DNA of 64,000 nucleotides from Bacteroidales bacterium (GCA_017437755.1 JAFRXI010000071.1:145919-209918), one strand, 5' to 3'. Counted from the stretch's first letter, positions 34,617-44,656 are shown. Made by a program: numbers and translations. The notes: a model not told the origin generated them from the sequence alone.

Positions 34617-35824
34617 CAAATGTGATATGTTCCGGGTAACGGGCAGATATTATGGCAGTCCAGTATGACCTTGCCCCTGAGCTTGTCCCAGTTCTGCCTG
34701 ATCTGGTCATGCTTGACCATTATCACCACAAGGTCCACATCCTCCAGGAAAGCGTCAAAGTCGTGATATTGATCGGGAACGATATCTTTCCCTATCAGGG
34801 GGTCATAGACCTTCAACGGTTCCGCGAGATGCCGCTCCTGGCATTCAAGCAGCTGCAGGGTGGGACTCTCCCTGACATCATCCACATTCTCCTTGTAGGT
34901 AAGGCCGTAAAGACCCACCCGGCGGGTGTCGCCCAGACCGTTCTCCTTCATGATTTCATGTATGCGGTTGAGAACATAGGCGGGCTGGCTGTCGTTGGTC
35001 TTCATGGACTCGTCGATGACCTTTGCCAACGACGGGTAGTCCCCCACCAGGAACCACGGGTCCACGCTGATGCAGTGGCCGCCCACGCCGGGACCCGGCT
35101 GGAGGATGTTCACCCTCGGGTGCATGTTGCAGATGCGGATGATCTCGTAGACATCCATCCCGTCGTGCCGGCAGATCCGGGCCAGTTCATTGGCAAAGGC
35201 GATGTTCACGGCGCGGAAGGTATTCTCCACCACCTTGGTCATTTCCGCCGTGCGGATGTCCGTGACCACTATTTCGCCCTGGCAGAAACTGGAATACAGG
35301 GCCTTCACCCGCTCGCCCACCGCCCTGTCATCGGCCCCGATGGTGCGGTTGTTATGAAGCAGTTCGTAAACCATGTTCCCCGGGATGATGCGCTCCGGGG
35401 CGTGCACCAGGTTTACGGCCTTGCCGCTCTCCGCAATGACGGGGCGCACCGACTTGTCGATGGTGCCAGGCGAGATGGTACTCTCGATTATGACGGTGGC
35501 GCCGTCCGTGCAGTGCTCCAGCACCGTCCTGACGGCCTTGATGACATACCCGGGATCCACTTTCTTGGAGAACTTGTCGTACGGCGTGGGAACGGACACG
35601 ATGTATGTATCCGTCTTCTGGTACTGCGTGGTGAAGCGGATGCCCTGCCTTACGGCCTGGTTGAAAAGCTCTTCCAGCCCCTTTTCCTTGAAGGTGGTCT
35701 TACCCGCCCTGAGGGTATCGACAAGTTCTTTATTATAGTCAGTACCAATAACTTCCACACCATGGGAAGAGAGCATCAGAGCGGTGGGCAGGCCGATATA
35801 GCCAAGTCCGATAACGTTGATCAT
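34616..35824 (-). CDS. wecC: UDP-N-acetyl-D-mannosamine dehydrogenase
   Basis: This is a 402-aa UDP-sugar 6-dehydrogenase. INVIGLGYIGLPTALMLSSHGVEVIGTD is the NAD-binding start, ESTISPGTIDK the middle, and GPGVGGHCISVDPWFLV contains the catalytic Cys. The motif context is of WecC rather than UDP-glucose dehydrogenase. The product would be UDP-ManNAcA, a capsule precursor. It follows the DUF354 gene by 7 bp and couples to wecB. Here GC rises again relative to the GT genes upstream. Confidence 0.92.
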   Translation of the reverse strand: MINVIGLGYIGLPTALMLSSHGVEVIGTDYNKELVDTLRAGKTTFKEKGLEELFNQAVRQGIRFTTQYQKTDTYIVSVPTPYDKFSKKVDPGYVIKAVRTVLEHCTDGATVIIESTISPGTIDKSVRPVIAESGKAVNLVHAPERIIPGNMVYELLHNNRTIGADDRAVGERVKALYSSFCQGEIVVTDIRTAEMTKVVENTFRAVNIAFANELARICRHDGMDVYEIIRICNMHPRVNILQPGPGVGGHCISVDPWFLVGDYPSLAKVIDESMKTNDSQPAYVLNRIHEIMKENGLGDTRRVGLYGLTYKENVDDVRESPTLQLLECQERHLAEPLKVYDPLIGKDIVPDQYHDFDAFLEDVDLVVIMVKHDQIRQNWDKLRGKVILDCHNICPLPGTYHI

Positions 35825-35831
35825 AGGGTTA

Positions 35832-36896
35832 CTATTTTTTATTCAATACGGAGTCGGGATAGGATTCTATGAACCGGGTCAGGAACTGGGCAAAGTCGAT
35901 TTTCTCAGAGAGCATTTTTCTCCGACGCTCCTGGAAGACCGCCTTTCTGTCCGGCATGGAAAGAAGATTTTTCACGGCCTCGTAAAGCTGATCCGGCTCG
36001 TTGGTCTTAATCCCGAAACCGAGGTGGTATACGTCTTCCAGTTCACGGAGATAGCCGATTCTCCCTACGAAGTCATTGAATCTGACGAAGGGAACTCCAA
36101 GCACACCGGCCTCGGCGGCCATCGTCTGGCTGTCGCCGATATAAAGGTCAGCGAAGGCCATCACGTGGTGCATGTCAATCGGTTTTATATGAATTCTATA
36201 GGGCTCAAACTCCGGTTCCAAGACCCTCTCCGATGAGATGAAGATGCGTCCGTGAGGCTTCAGGATGCGGATTAATTCCCTGGCTATGTCCGTGCTGATG
36301 CCTTTGATGCCGGTGTCGTGATGTGCCTTCAGTTTCGCAAAGCGGATCAGGAAATAAGGCGTGTCAATCGGAAAATACTGCTCAACGATGCTTCGCTCGG
36401 GAGTGAAATTGTCCGGATGAAGATACGCCAGTTCGTGGTAACTGTTGTACTTGATGGATTTATCGTTCCATTTCCCGTTGTCGCATACAGTAGGCGTGAG
36501 AATGACGGTTGCCCACGGATAGCTGAGTTTAGCATATTTGGGCACCACATCGGCATCATCCTCATTGATGTTAATCACCGGGATATGCCGGAGTTTTCCA
36601 ATCAAGGAGTTCTCTACGCTGGTCCCTGTAAGGATGTCGGGCTTGAATTTCGCACAAAAAGCATTCAGCCGCCATGCCCTTTTGAGGGTTCCCCAGAGTA
36701 TGCCGAGTTTAGAATCCTTCCGCCCTTCCTTGAGGATATTATGGTAGGGAATGCCGACATTGTCCAACAGCTCCTGCAGGACGTCTTTCTTCTTGATCAG
36801 GATTTCCACCTCATGCCCGTCCTCCTTGAGTTTGGGGATGACGTTCTTGTAATTATAGAAATGGGCCGGATGGCCGAGGTAAATGAGGATTTTCAT
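35832..36896 (-). CDS. DUF354-family glycosyltransferase-like protein
   Basis: This is a 354-aa protein starting MKILIYLGHPAHFYNYKNVIPKLKEDGHEVEIL, which with TGTSVENSLIGKL, INEDDADVVPKYAKLSYP and GDSQTMAAEAGVLGVPFVRFNDF identifies DUF354. This family has a GT-B-like fold and is found in polysaccharide loci, but the reaction is not settled. ATG 36896 overlaps the upstream stop as ATGA. The gene is AT-rich like the block to its right. Confidence 0.83.
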   Translation of the reverse strand: MKILIYLGHPAHFYNYKNVIPKLKEDGHEVEILIKKKDVLQELLDNVGIPYHNILKEGRKDSKLGILWGTLKRAWRLNAFCAKFKPDILTGTSVENSLIGKLRHIPVININEDDADVVPKYAKLSYPWATVILTPTVCDNGKWNDKSIKYNSYHELAYLHPDNFTPERSIVEQYFPIDTPYFLIRFAKLKAHHDTGIKGISTDIARELIRILKPHGRIFISSERVLEPEFEPYRIHIKPIDMHHVMAFADLYIGDSQTMAAEAGVLGVPFVRFNDFVGRIGYLRELEDVYHLGFGIKTNEPDQLYEAVKNLLSMPDRKAVFQERRRKMLSEKIDFAQFLTRFIESYPDSVLNKK

Positions 36897-38002
36897 AATG
36901 ATTCCGAAAGTGCTTGACGAAGAGCGTTGATATAACCATGCCCGTATTTTAAGCAGGGCTCCATGTAGTTCCCTTCGCCCCATTCATTCCACGACTTGAG
37001 GAAAACGATCTTGTCTTGCTTGTCTTTTATCAGGTCAAAGACTTCCTTGCAGTGAAGATAGAATTGCTGCGGGGTGGCGTCATGCAGGATAAGTGCACCG
37101 GCTTCCCGGCGTGGGGTGTTGTCCCAGTTCGGGAAAAGAACGGGCAGGATTCGTTCTTCGCTATACTCCTTCATGGCCAATTTAGAGCGAATGTCTTTGT
37201 AATTGAACCTATTAAGGGGGATACGGACTGTTTTTGAGACAAAACTTTTGACAAAACTCGACAGTTTCCTGATTTTTCGGGATGATCCGACGGACTCAAT
37301 GTTGTATTTGCCGCTGAGGATGATTCTGTCACAGAACTCGTATGAAGGATGAACGGTGCGCGCATGGTCGTCGGCATAGGCTAGGAACGTGAAAGGCGGC
37401 ACTCCTTCTTTTGCTGCGAGTTCCTGCCATCTGTCCAGAAACAATTTCGCATCGGGCATCTCGTCTACATGGTAAATTACAAAGACGTTTTTTCCGTCAA
37501 TTTTGTAATATCGATTGTCCTTGAAGCAGTCCAGAAGCGAATAAAAATGATTGTCAATGTCTTCCTTCCCCGGGTATTCCTGTTTGACAAGAGGCTGATT
37601 GTTAAGTGTATTCGTGGATGAATCCCAGGTCTTCTTGAACCAAGAATGATTGGCCCAGCAGATACAAAATGGGAAGTCCGGTTCTTTTAGCCGAATTACT
37701 TCATTCAATGGCATTTCCAGTTCTTCTTTGCCGTTTCCAAACCAATAGTGGTAATAGCAAAAAGCGGAAATCCCTGCTTCCTTTGCAAGTTCTGCCTGTT
37801 TTGCCCGAACTTCCGGAATCCGCAGATCATAATACCCCAGATCTGCAGGCACCTTAGGTTGATAATGTCCTTTGAACAAGGGTTTTGCCTTACCGACATT
37901 GGTCCATTCCGTAAATCCGGTGCCATACCACGCATCATTCTCAGGGGTAGGGTAGTATTGCGGAAGATAAAAAGCTATTACTTGTACGTTATTCTCGCTC
38001 AT
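36893..38002 (-). CDS. WbsX-type GH99-like protein
   Basis: This is a 369-aa protein matching the glycosyltransferase-WbsX family (PF14307): VIAFYLPQYYPTPENDAWYGTGFTEWTNVGKAKPLFKGHYQPKVP at the start, FCYYHYWFGNGK, CWANHSW and KSWNEWGEGNYMEPCLKYG at the end. The fold is GH99-like with conserved Trp and Glu. Such proteins are common in O-antigen loci; whether they transfer or trim sugars is unclear. Coupled to neighbours by 4-nt overlaps at both ends. Confidence 0.88.
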   Translation of the reverse strand: MSENNVQVIAFYLPQYYPTPENDAWYGTGFTEWTNVGKAKPLFKGHYQPKVPADLGYYDLRIPEVRAKQAELAKEAGISAFCYYHYWFGNGKEELEMPLNEVIRLKEPDFPFCICWANHSWFKKTWDSSTNTLNNQPLVKQEYPGKEDIDNHFYSLLDCFKDNRYYKIDGKNVFVIYHVDEMPDAKLFLDRWQELAAKEGVPPFTFLAYADDHARTVHPSYEFCDRIILSGKYNIESVGSSRKIRKLSSFVKSFVSKTVRIPLNRFNYKDIRSKLAMKEYSEERILPVLFPNWDNTPRREAGALILHDATPQQFYLHCKEVFDLIKDKQDKIVFLKSWNEWGEGNYMEPCLKYGHGYINALRQALSESL

Positions 38003-38937
38003 TTCTTTTTGTTGAGGACATCTTGATAGATTGCTATCAGTTGTTTGGCAACTTCCGGATTGTCCAATTTCATTGTGTCTATTTTTTGCCTTCCGTCAGA
38101 CCGTTCTCCCGCTTGGATGATCTTCTCGATGCAGCGGGCTATCTCTACGGCGTCAAATCCGGTAACATAAGACTGTGAAACCCCGGAAAGAAGCTCCGGA
38201 ATATCAGCAACACCCGTGGCGACTATAGGACAATTGCAAGCCATTGCCTCTTTGACTACCTGAGGGGAACCTTCACTTTTCGTGGGCAATAAAAACAAAT
38301 CACATCCACACAAAAGTTTATTGACTTGACTGCGGCTATATCCCTTCAACTCAATCAGATTGACGGGGAAAGGTAGCAGACTTACGGCTTCTTTTGCCAA
38401 AGGATAATTCTTTCTTTCATTGGAGAAGGAACCGCCAAAAAGGATGTTGGGCCGGTCCTGTGGCAATCCTAACTCTCGTGCGCTATCTGTTTTCTCACAA
38501 AGGGGAAGCTTCTTCAGGTCTATTCCACACGGGAGAATGCTATATCCGTCGGGAATGGATAAGAGTTTGTCGTGAATATGTTGTGCGACGAAAATATTGT
38601 GAGCACTGAATCGGGCTGCTATGCTAGAAAGGATTCTCCCTTTGGTTGTCAAGGTCTCGCCATTATGGAAAGTTATGATTACAGGGACGGTACGTTGAAG
38701 AACACATAAGGTTCCACAAAGCCCATAATGAGCATGAATCAGGTCGATTCGGTTATCCTTGATGGCCTGCTTCAGTTTGGGTAATGCAGATAAATACCCC
38801 TTCGCTCCTTTCCCAACAACAGAAAAGTAAGACACATGGACACCCAAATCAGTCAAGGCATCGCCTTGTTCCCTGACAAAAGTGTATTCCTGACTGTCTG
38901 AGACAGCGTTCCCGCTATGGACAATCAATACGTTCAT
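37999..38937 (-). CDS. GT4-family glycosyltransferase
   Basis: This is a 312-aa GT-B enzyme. The N-terminal half has MNVLIVHSGNAVSDSQEYTFVREQGDALTDLG and LIHAHYGLCG. The C-terminal half has NILFGGSFSNERKNYPLAKEA and FLLPTKSEGSPQVVKEAMACNCPIVATGVADIPELL, with the E-x7-E region. Probably adds one sugar of the capsule repeat at the inner face of the membrane. AT-rich. Confidence 0.88.
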   Translation of the reverse strand: MNVLIVHSGNAVSDSQEYTFVREQGDALTDLGVHVSYFSVVGKGAKGYLSALPKLKQAIKDNRIDLIHAHYGLCGTLCVLQRTVPVIITFHNGETLTTKGRILSSIAARFSAHNIFVAQHIHDKLLSIPDGYSILPCGIDLKKLPLCEKTDSARELGLPQDRPNILFGGSFSNERKNYPLAKEAVSLLPFPVNLIELKGYSRSQVNKLLCGCDLFLLPTKSEGSPQVVKEAMACNCPIVATGVADIPELLSGVSQSYVTGFDAVEIARCIEKIIQAGERSDGRQKIDTMKLDNPEVAKQLIAIYQDVLNKKK

Positions 38938-40346
38938 TATATCGACCCCCTTCCCTTCAGCTTAAACCAGTTCCATCCCAAGATGATGAAGAATTCGGCT
39001 ATGAGGAAATAGTCAAACCAGGATGCTTGTTTTTTGCTTCGGATACTGTTGATCCCAAGTGAGGCGAAAACCAGTTCTATAGGTAAAACCGGGTGGTGGA
39101 AACGCCCGGATTGGGCGAACGAACTTAACGCCAAGACCATCAGGTATCCAATCAGATAGGCGATGATCATAACATTCCCTTGCCATTGCTTTTTTATGAG
39201 GAGAAGGAATAAGGCAAACAGGCAGAAAAATGAAAGGATGTTCTTGAGGAAATATCCTCCATTCTGCAATTGTTGGATATTTTGCCCCTCGATGCTGACC
39301 ATAGTAGGGAATGGCAACGTAAACATGATGGGGGCAAATGCTGCCTTACTCAGATTGGCAACGAGTTTATTCCCTCCTTTCCGGTTTGCCCGGTACTCGA
39401 AGTTTTGTCCTTCGGAATCAACCTGCTCAAGAAGATCTTCTGTCTGTTCAATGATGGTGCCTCCAAATATCGTTATTCCAGCAAAGCCAAGAACGAGCAG
39501 GATGGTCCATCGTCTGGTTGCCTTCATGACTCTTTCAGAGGAAAACACCAGGGCGCATAGGAAAGCCAGGACGATTACCCAGGCCAAGGCGGTTCGGAAG
39601 AAGGATACCAGTAGGGATAAAATGATAAACTCTATGATGCATAGTACTTTGGAATCGTCCAGCCGAATGGCTTTATCACCTCGCTCCAACGCCCACATCG
39701 CCAGCATCAGCATCAAAGATTCTTTCATGGTTACCCCGGCGTAGAAGAAAAGCTGGGGCAGGAGAAGGGTAAAAATGGCGGCAAGACGACCATTCTTTTC
39801 TCCGAAATTCCTTTTGGCAATCCGGTACGTCAGGATCACGGTCCAGGCATCGAAGAACGCATTCGGCAGCCGGGTCAGAAGAATGTTGTCCTTGATGATG
39901 AAACTCAAAAGGGCCAGGAAAACCGGATATCCGGCGTCGGAGGGATTGGCATATTCCAAATAGGGAGAAATGTCACGCATCCGGATCATTTCGGCCAGCC
40001 ACATAGCCTCGTCATGATATGCATATGAGTCCATGGAAGTACCGATGGGCTGTTCCCAAGGAGTATGCCAGACCGACATGGTAAACCAATAGTAGAGCAG
40101 TATCCACACAATCCGTGAGATGGCGGTGACAGCAAACAGAGTCCTTTCAAAAGACTTCTCCGCCGACTTGCCCCATGAAACCTCCCAGGTGGAGGATAGG
40201 TAATAGAACAGCGTTACCTCCAGCAATCCCATCAGTGCCCAGTACCACTGCATAAAGTGGGAAAAGAGCAATAGCAGAACAACCATCAAAGAGACGATGT
40301 ACAGGATGGTGGCCCTGCGAAGGAAGTATCTATTCAGCGTTTGCAT
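38937..40346 (-). CDS. Polytopic membrane protein, Wzy- or GT39-like
   Basis: This is a 469-aa inner-membrane protein with about 10-12 helices. The first periplasmic loop has YYWFTMSVWHTPWEQPIGTSMDSYAYHDEAMWLAEMI, an acidic, Asp-containing loop after TM pair one as in GT-C enzymes (PMT/GT39). LTRLPNAFFDAWTVILTYRIAKRNFGEKNGRLAAIFTLLLPQLFFYAGVTMKESLMLML resembles the GT39 core too. It could equally be an O-antigen polymerase (Wzy), the role otherwise missing in this locus. The start overlaps the GT32 gene stop by 13 bp. Confidence 0.65.
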   Translation of the reverse strand: MQTLNRYFLRRATILYIVSLMVVLLLLFSHFMQWYWALMGLLEVTLFYYLSSTWEVSWGKSAEKSFERTLFAVTAISRIVWILLYYWFTMSVWHTPWEQPIGTSMDSYAYHDEAMWLAEMIRMRDISPYLEYANPSDAGYPVFLALLSFIIKDNILLTRLPNAFFDAWTVILTYRIAKRNFGEKNGRLAAIFTLLLPQLFFYAGVTMKESLMLMLAMWALERGDKAIRLDDSKVLCIIEFIILSLLVSFFRTALAWVIVLAFLCALVFSSERVMKATRRWTILLVLGFAGITIFGGTIIEQTEDLLEQVDSEGQNFEYRANRKGGNKLVANLSKAAFAPIMFTLPFPTMVSIEGQNIQQLQNGGYFLKNILSFFCLFALFLLLIKKQWQGNVMIIAYLIGYLMVLALSSFAQSGRFHHPVLPIELVFASLGINSIRSKKQASWFDYFLIAEFFIILGWNWFKLKGRGSI

Positions 40347-41065
40347 AGCCTTTCCAAACTTCTCTTTATCTTGATGATACGGATTCTTCCGGATTGAGGA
40401 AACAAACTGAGAATCCGGGATTTCAGCCCCGTTGGTTTGTTGTCCCAGGAGCCCATGAAGTGATGGTCACAATAGGTGTTTTCGGTGATGAGGATCTCGC
40501 CTGTTGTCTGCCTTGGACAGAAATAGTCGGAGGGGAAGACATACATGTCCTTATATACCTGCGCTTGTCCATTCTGCCTAAATCCCTGCTTGGTCATTAT
40601 GCCGGTAATCCTCGTCGGATTTGTCATAAGGTCATAACTCCCGTCGGATTTTTTAAAATGAATGTCATCGTAGGCGTGAAGTTGTTCGCAAACCCACTCC
40701 CCTTTAGCCTGACATGCAATTGTTCCCGTTCCAACGGGGAGGTGTTTCGTTCCGTCAAAACCTATAAAACCAGAGAGGTGAAGGAGGTTGTCATACGATT
40801 TGAGTACCTCAACATCCGTATCCATGTAGATACCCCCTTCATTATATAAAGCAAATAGTCTAACATAATCAGATACGAATGCATACTTCTTGGCTTCATA
40901 GGCCTCACTTACATATTGATTAGAATTGATGTCGAAGTTATCTTCATTCCATAGTTTATATTCGTAATCAGGCAAGTACTTATGCCAGGATTCAATGCAT
41001 TTGAGCGCCAATTCCGGCATCGGCCCGCGTCCGAACCAGCAATAGTGTATGATTCGCGGTATCAT
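40334..41065 (-). CDS. GT32-family glycosyltransferase
   Basis: This is a 243-aa enzyme. MIPRIIHYCWFGRGPMPELALKCIESWHKYLPDYEYKLWNEDNFD and YAFVSDYVRLFALYNEGGIYMDTDVEVL carry the DxD metal-binding motif of the Gly_transf_sug family, related to OCH1 and the toxin glucosyltransferases. I start at ATG 41065, which overlaps the upstream stop as ATGA; an ATG at 41083 is also possible. Confidence 0.88.
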   Translation of the reverse strand: MIPRIIHYCWFGRGPMPELALKCIESWHKYLPDYEYKLWNEDNFDINSNQYVSEAYEAKKYAFVSDYVRLFALYNEGGIYMDTDVEVLKSYDNLLHLSGFIGFDGTKHLPVGTGTIACQAKGEWVCEQLHAYDDIHFKKSDGSYDLMTNPTRITGIMTKQGFRQNGQAQVYKDMYVFPSDYFCPRQTTGEILITENTYCDHHFMGSWDNKPTGLKSRILSLFPQSGRIRIIKIKRSLERLCKR

Positions 41066-42006
41066 AGGTTTCTGATTAACCATTGCTTGATTTCAGATCC
41101 ACATTTCAAGAGAAAACGACGACATTTCAAAATGAAAACAGGCTGTTTATATAGCGCTTGAGTTCTCTTTGATTGCTTGTTCCAGTCAACTTTATTCAGT
41201 TCGGTTTGGGCCGCATCATGGTATTGTCTGGACAAATAGTAGGGTAGCAAACTATATGTCCTAAGGTTGTCAATAAGTTTTTTATAATCAGGATTGGTCA
41301 TTTCCTCAAGTGAGAGATAATCCAGATTCCAAAGCATATGAGTCTTGGGGTCATGTAACTTCCCTACAAGTCTCCATGTTGTGTCTGAGTCCTGATAATA
41401 ATAGGAAAGCGGCTCATTAAGAAAAGCGACCTTATACTTCAAAGCGATTCTAATCCAAAGATCAAAATCTTCTCCCAGTTTCAAGTGAGAACGGAACCCT
41501 CCCATCTCATCAAATACGGAATGAGGGACACAGACAGCGCCCGTCCAGAGGGGCATCTGCATTTTTTCTGCATATACGCGACAATAGTTGATATATCCAG
41601 TCTCGGCAATGGTAACACTTACACTCTGTTTCCCATTTTTGACATAATAGTAGTTAGTTCCGTATATTCCGGCATCCGAGTAAGAGTGAATCAGGTTATC
41701 CATCCTCTCCAGAAAGGTAGGAGCCCACCAGTCATCTGCGTCAAGGAAACAAAGATAATCGCCATGAGATGAAGCAACCCCATTATTCTTGGCGGTGCTG
41801 ACACCGGCATTCGCTTGATAGATCAATTGATAGGGGATAGGGCTCCCCTTTAGAATGGACTCGGCGACTGCATTAGAATCATCCGAACTTCCATCGTCTA
41901 CGACCACTAGCTCAAAGTCCCGCCAGGTCTGCGCCAAAACACTCTCTATTGCTTTTTTGACATAGGGAGCCTTGTTGTAAAGCGGTATGATGACGGAGAA
42001 TCTCAT
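41062..42006 (-). CDS. GT2-family glycosyltransferase
   Basis: This is a 314-aa GT-A enzyme: FSVIIPLYNKAPYVKKAIESVLAQTWRDFELVVVDDGSSDDS, then DYLCFLDADDWW (DxD) and FRSHLKLGEDFDLWIRIALKY, the GED acceptor/base motif of GT2. It is in the AT-rich capsule block. Linkage not predictable. Confidence 0.9.
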   Translation of the reverse strand: MRFSVIIPLYNKAPYVKKAIESVLAQTWRDFELVVVDDGSSDDSNAVAESILKGSPIPYQLIYQANAGVSTAKNNGVASSHGDYLCFLDADDWWAPTFLERMDNLIHSYSDAGIYGTNYYYVKNGKQSVSVTIAETGYINYCRVYAEKMQMPLWTGAVCVPHSVFDEMGGFRSHLKLGEDFDLWIRIALKYKVAFLNEPLSYYYQDSDTTWRLVGKLHDPKTHMLWNLDYLSLEEMTNPDYKKLIDNLRTYSLLPYYLSRQYHDAAQTELNKVDWNKQSKRTQALYKQPVFILKCRRFLLKCGSEIKQWLIRNL

Positions 42007-42851
42007 TGGTAAAGTGTTTGAGCAGAACGTTTCCTCTGTCTCTTTTCAACTTTAAAGAGGCAACGCTCCAAGAACCAGACCAACTTATAGGCCCACGGAT
42101 GACGTTTCAACCGCTTTATCTGGGCGATTGGGAATGCCCATTGGTCATAGTCGGAGAGGACTGTTTGCGGAATCAACTCCTCAAGCACTTTTTTTCTTTC
42201 GGTTTTGTCGAGATCTTTGTTTGTCTCGCTAATGCCGGTCATGTCGAAGAGGGTAACGTCAATGTCGACATAAACAGGCTTTTCTGTGCCGAGTATGATG
42301 GCCTGAAGATACCATTTCCAATCGGATACAATCTTCAAGGATTCGTCATAAAGACCATATTTTTCAAACAGGTCTTTGCGGATATAGGCAGGGGAGTGGT
42401 TCAACGTTCCGGTATAAAAGCCGAGGAAAGTGATGTCCTGACCGGCGAAGCACCTGTCTTTCAGTATTTTGCCATCAGGCATATCTTTGAGCAAGTTCCC
42501 GTATAAGATGGTGGGGCAGGCCTTTTCTTCCAGTGCCGTGAGCATCTTTTCCACCACATCCGGCCCCACCAGGCAGTCACCGCTATTGAGGAACTCCACA
42601 TATTCTCCGGAGGCCATCCCGATACCCTTGTTCATGGCATTGTAGATACCCTTGTCCGGTTCTGAAATCCATTTCAAACGAGGGCCGAAAAGCGCGGCAT
42701 ATTTTTTAATCACATCCACGCTGCCATCCGTACTGGCTCCGTCCACGACCACATATTCAAAGTCGGTAAAGGTCTGGTCGAGGACGCTTTGCATCGTCTT
42801 ATCCAGTCCGGAAGCATTATTGCGGCCAATGGTGATGATGGTAAGAGTCAT
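42003..42851 (-). CDS. GT2-family glycosyltransferase
   Basis: This is a 282-aa GT-A enzyme with the WcaA/WbbD-like pattern: LTIITIGRNNASGLDKTMQSVLDQTFTDFEYVVVDGASTDGSVDVI and GEYVEFLNSGDCL, where NSGD replaces the DxD, typical of this GT2 subgroup. AYIRKDLFEKYGLYDESLKIVSDWKWYL is the acceptor-binding part. Stop overlaps the next GT2 start by 4 nt. Confidence 0.88.
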   Translation of the reverse strand: MTLTIITIGRNNASGLDKTMQSVLDQTFTDFEYVVVDGASTDGSVDVIKKYAALFGPRLKWISEPDKGIYNAMNKGIGMASGEYVEFLNSGDCLVGPDVVEKMLTALEEKACPTILYGNLLKDMPDGKILKDRCFAGQDITFLGFYTGTLNHSPAYIRKDLFEKYGLYDESLKIVSDWKWYLQAIILGTEKPVYVDIDVTLFDMTGISETNKDLDKTERKKVLEELIPQTVLSDYDQWAFPIAQIKRLKRHPWAYKLVWFLERCLFKVEKRQRKRSAQTLYQ

Positions 42852-42857
42852 TATCGT

Positions 42858-43691
42858 TTAAATCGTGTTTTCAGAGTCTGCTTGGGGAATAATGTGTCGC
42901 CAAAACCCATTGAATTCGTATTTCTTCCATGCGTGGCAACCGAAAGGAAGCTTATTTCCGGTTAGTTTGAACAATTCTGATGGGAACCTCTCGAATGAAA
43001 AAAGCATTGCTTCTTCCGGTGAAGGTTTTCTCAGTGCAAAATTGCTCTTATCCAATACACCGCTCCAGAAGTCATCTTCATTGTATCGCCAATGAGCAGC
43101 GAATGAGACCGGTTTGTTTCGCCATCCAAGCGACATGAGTATCCATACAAATATTCTAGTGTAAGGTTTTTTCCGTAGACTTATCCTATGGGCGATATCG
43201 TTTGTCGGGATGACATTCTTTCCGGAGTTGAAGTATGCCAGATAGCTTGATATTTTTCTAAGAGAAAAACCTCCGTTCCCTACTCGCATTACATTGGAAA
43301 ATGCTGTATCTTCAAATTTCCCGATAATTGGAGCTCCAATGAAGTCATATCCTCGTGTGCACCAATACTCCAGTTCATCTCTAAACACAAATACATCCAA
43401 CTGGCAAATCAAGATATAATTATAGTTGGAGAACCTTTCGTAGAAATGACGGGACAATAAGAGTCTGTTGTATCCGGGAATGCCATTGAAATAAGAAGCC
43501 TCAAAGCATTCTTTTTTTATGGTTACACCTTGCTGAGCCGCCAGGTTGTCGTAATTGCTATGGTCAAAGCCACAGGGGCAGACAAGAATGATATCGTGCC
43601 TACCGAGGACTTTAACTGTCTGATTGAAAGATATCTTTTCTTCTTCAGACAATTCGGACAAATATACCGGTATCACAACGGCCGCATTCAT
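42858..43691 (-). CDS. DUF5672-family protein, putative glycosyltransferase
   Basis: This is a 277-aa protein. YILICQLDVFVFRDELEYWCTRGYDFIGAPIIGK, RVGNGGFSLRKIS, SFERFPSELFKLTGNKLPFGCHAWKKYE match DUF5672, a GT-A-like family found in capsule and LPS loci. QLDVFVF supplies a DxD-like site. Reaction unproven. Confidence 0.83.
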   Translation of the reverse strand: MNAAVVIPVYLSELSEEEKISFNQTVKVLGRHDIILVCPCGFDHSNYDNLAAQQGVTIKKECFEASYFNGIPGYNRLLLSRHFYERFSNYNYILICQLDVFVFRDELEYWCTRGYDFIGAPIIGKFEDTAFSNVMRVGNGGFSLRKISSYLAYFNSGKNVIPTNDIAHRISLRKKPYTRIFVWILMSLGWRNKPVSFAAHWRYNEDDFWSGVLDKSNFALRKPSPEEAMLFSFERFPSELFKLTGNKLPFGCHAWKKYEFNGFWRHIIPQADSENTI

Positions 43692-44656
43692 TCAGAGTAG
43701 ATTTTTTTCTTAATGACGAAAGGTGGTTTCTTGTGCAATTTGCGAAAGATATAATTGATGGCTTTCTGCCAGATGGGGCGCTTTTTCTTGCAGAAAGCAT
43801 TATAAAAGGCATTTACGATACGTTTGTCTTCATATACTATGGGCATAAATCGTGGGGTCTCGATAGCTTTGGATAGATCATTATCATAGACCCCTACGAC
43901 CACCCCGGTATGTGTGCCCGTTCCATCAAAGCCAATATTACTGGCATAAGCGTGACAGGGAAGGATCGAAACTGCATGTTGAACAAAGTGCTCAAACCCA
44001 AAACGGACAGCCCAGGAATCTATTTTTCCGTTCTTTTGTAGCAACATCAAATCTGTTAAATCATCCCCACCTCTATTATAAGCCTCAATTTGTTCCGGAT
44101 ATTTCAAAAGCTCTGGTAAATACTCCATTGACCAGTCCACTTTATTCCAGCGATCTTTCCATGTCGCCCACCCCCAACAATAGTTGCGCAGGGATGCAAA
44201 CACATCATACGGGTAATCCTCTGGGATCATCATTCTGTTCTCTGGCGGACGATTGGCAGAAATAGAATAAACGCCGGAATAACTCTCATAATAATCCAAG
44301 GCCGAGTTCATGTATTTAAGGAACCATCTGGATGATAAAATGTCGTCTTCTAATATAATAGCTCGCCCATACGTTTCAATTACTTCAGAAACTCCTGCAA
44401 TAATGCTATTTGCCAGCCCCATGTTCTTCTCTCGTTCCACTACTTTTATGGTCTTGAATCCTTCGGCGTAATGGGCAACGATTCGGTTTTGAGCAATGTT
44501 ATTCTGTTGCTCTTCTGACGCATTCTCTTTCGCCCCGTCGCAAAAAATGAATAAGTCTGATTCAGAGGCCAATTCATTCTTTGAAAGAGCTTCCAATGTC
44601 CGTTTCAGATGGTTAGGGCGATTATAAGAAAAGACGATGATCGGAGCGAAGGTCAT
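43688..44656 (-). CDS. GT2/GNT-I-like glycosyltransferase
   Basis: This is a 322-aa GT-A protein: PIIVFSYNRPNHLKRTLEALSKNELASESDLFIFCDGAK, RAIILEDDILSS (EDD as metal site) and ANRPPENRMMIPEDYPYDVFASLRNYCWGWATWKDRWNKVDW. The last motif is that of bacterial GTs related to HlpA-type and GNT-I-like enzymes. Coupled at both ends through ATGA overlaps. Confidence 0.85.
   Translation of the reverse strand: MTFAPIIVFSYNRPNHLKRTLEALSKNELASESDLFIFCDGAKENASEEQQNNIAQNRIVAHYAEGFKTIKVVEREKNMGLANSIIAGVSEVIETYGRAIILEDDILSSRWFLKYMNSALDYYESYSGVYSISANRPPENRMMIPEDYPYDVFASLRNYCWGWATWKDRWNKVDWSMEYLPELLKYPEQIEAYNRGGDDLTDLMLLQKNGKIDSWAVRFGFEHFVQHAVSILPCHAYASNIGFDGTGTHTGVVVGVYDNDLSKAIETPRFMPIVYEDKRIVNAFYNAFCKKKRPIWQKAINYIFRKLHKKPPFVIKKKIYSE

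Noticed and set aside
29348-35872. Plus-strand frames of 349-459 aa opposite wlbA, wzc, wecB and wecC
   Set aside because: They are shadows of conserved enzymes on the minus strand; no start signal or domain.
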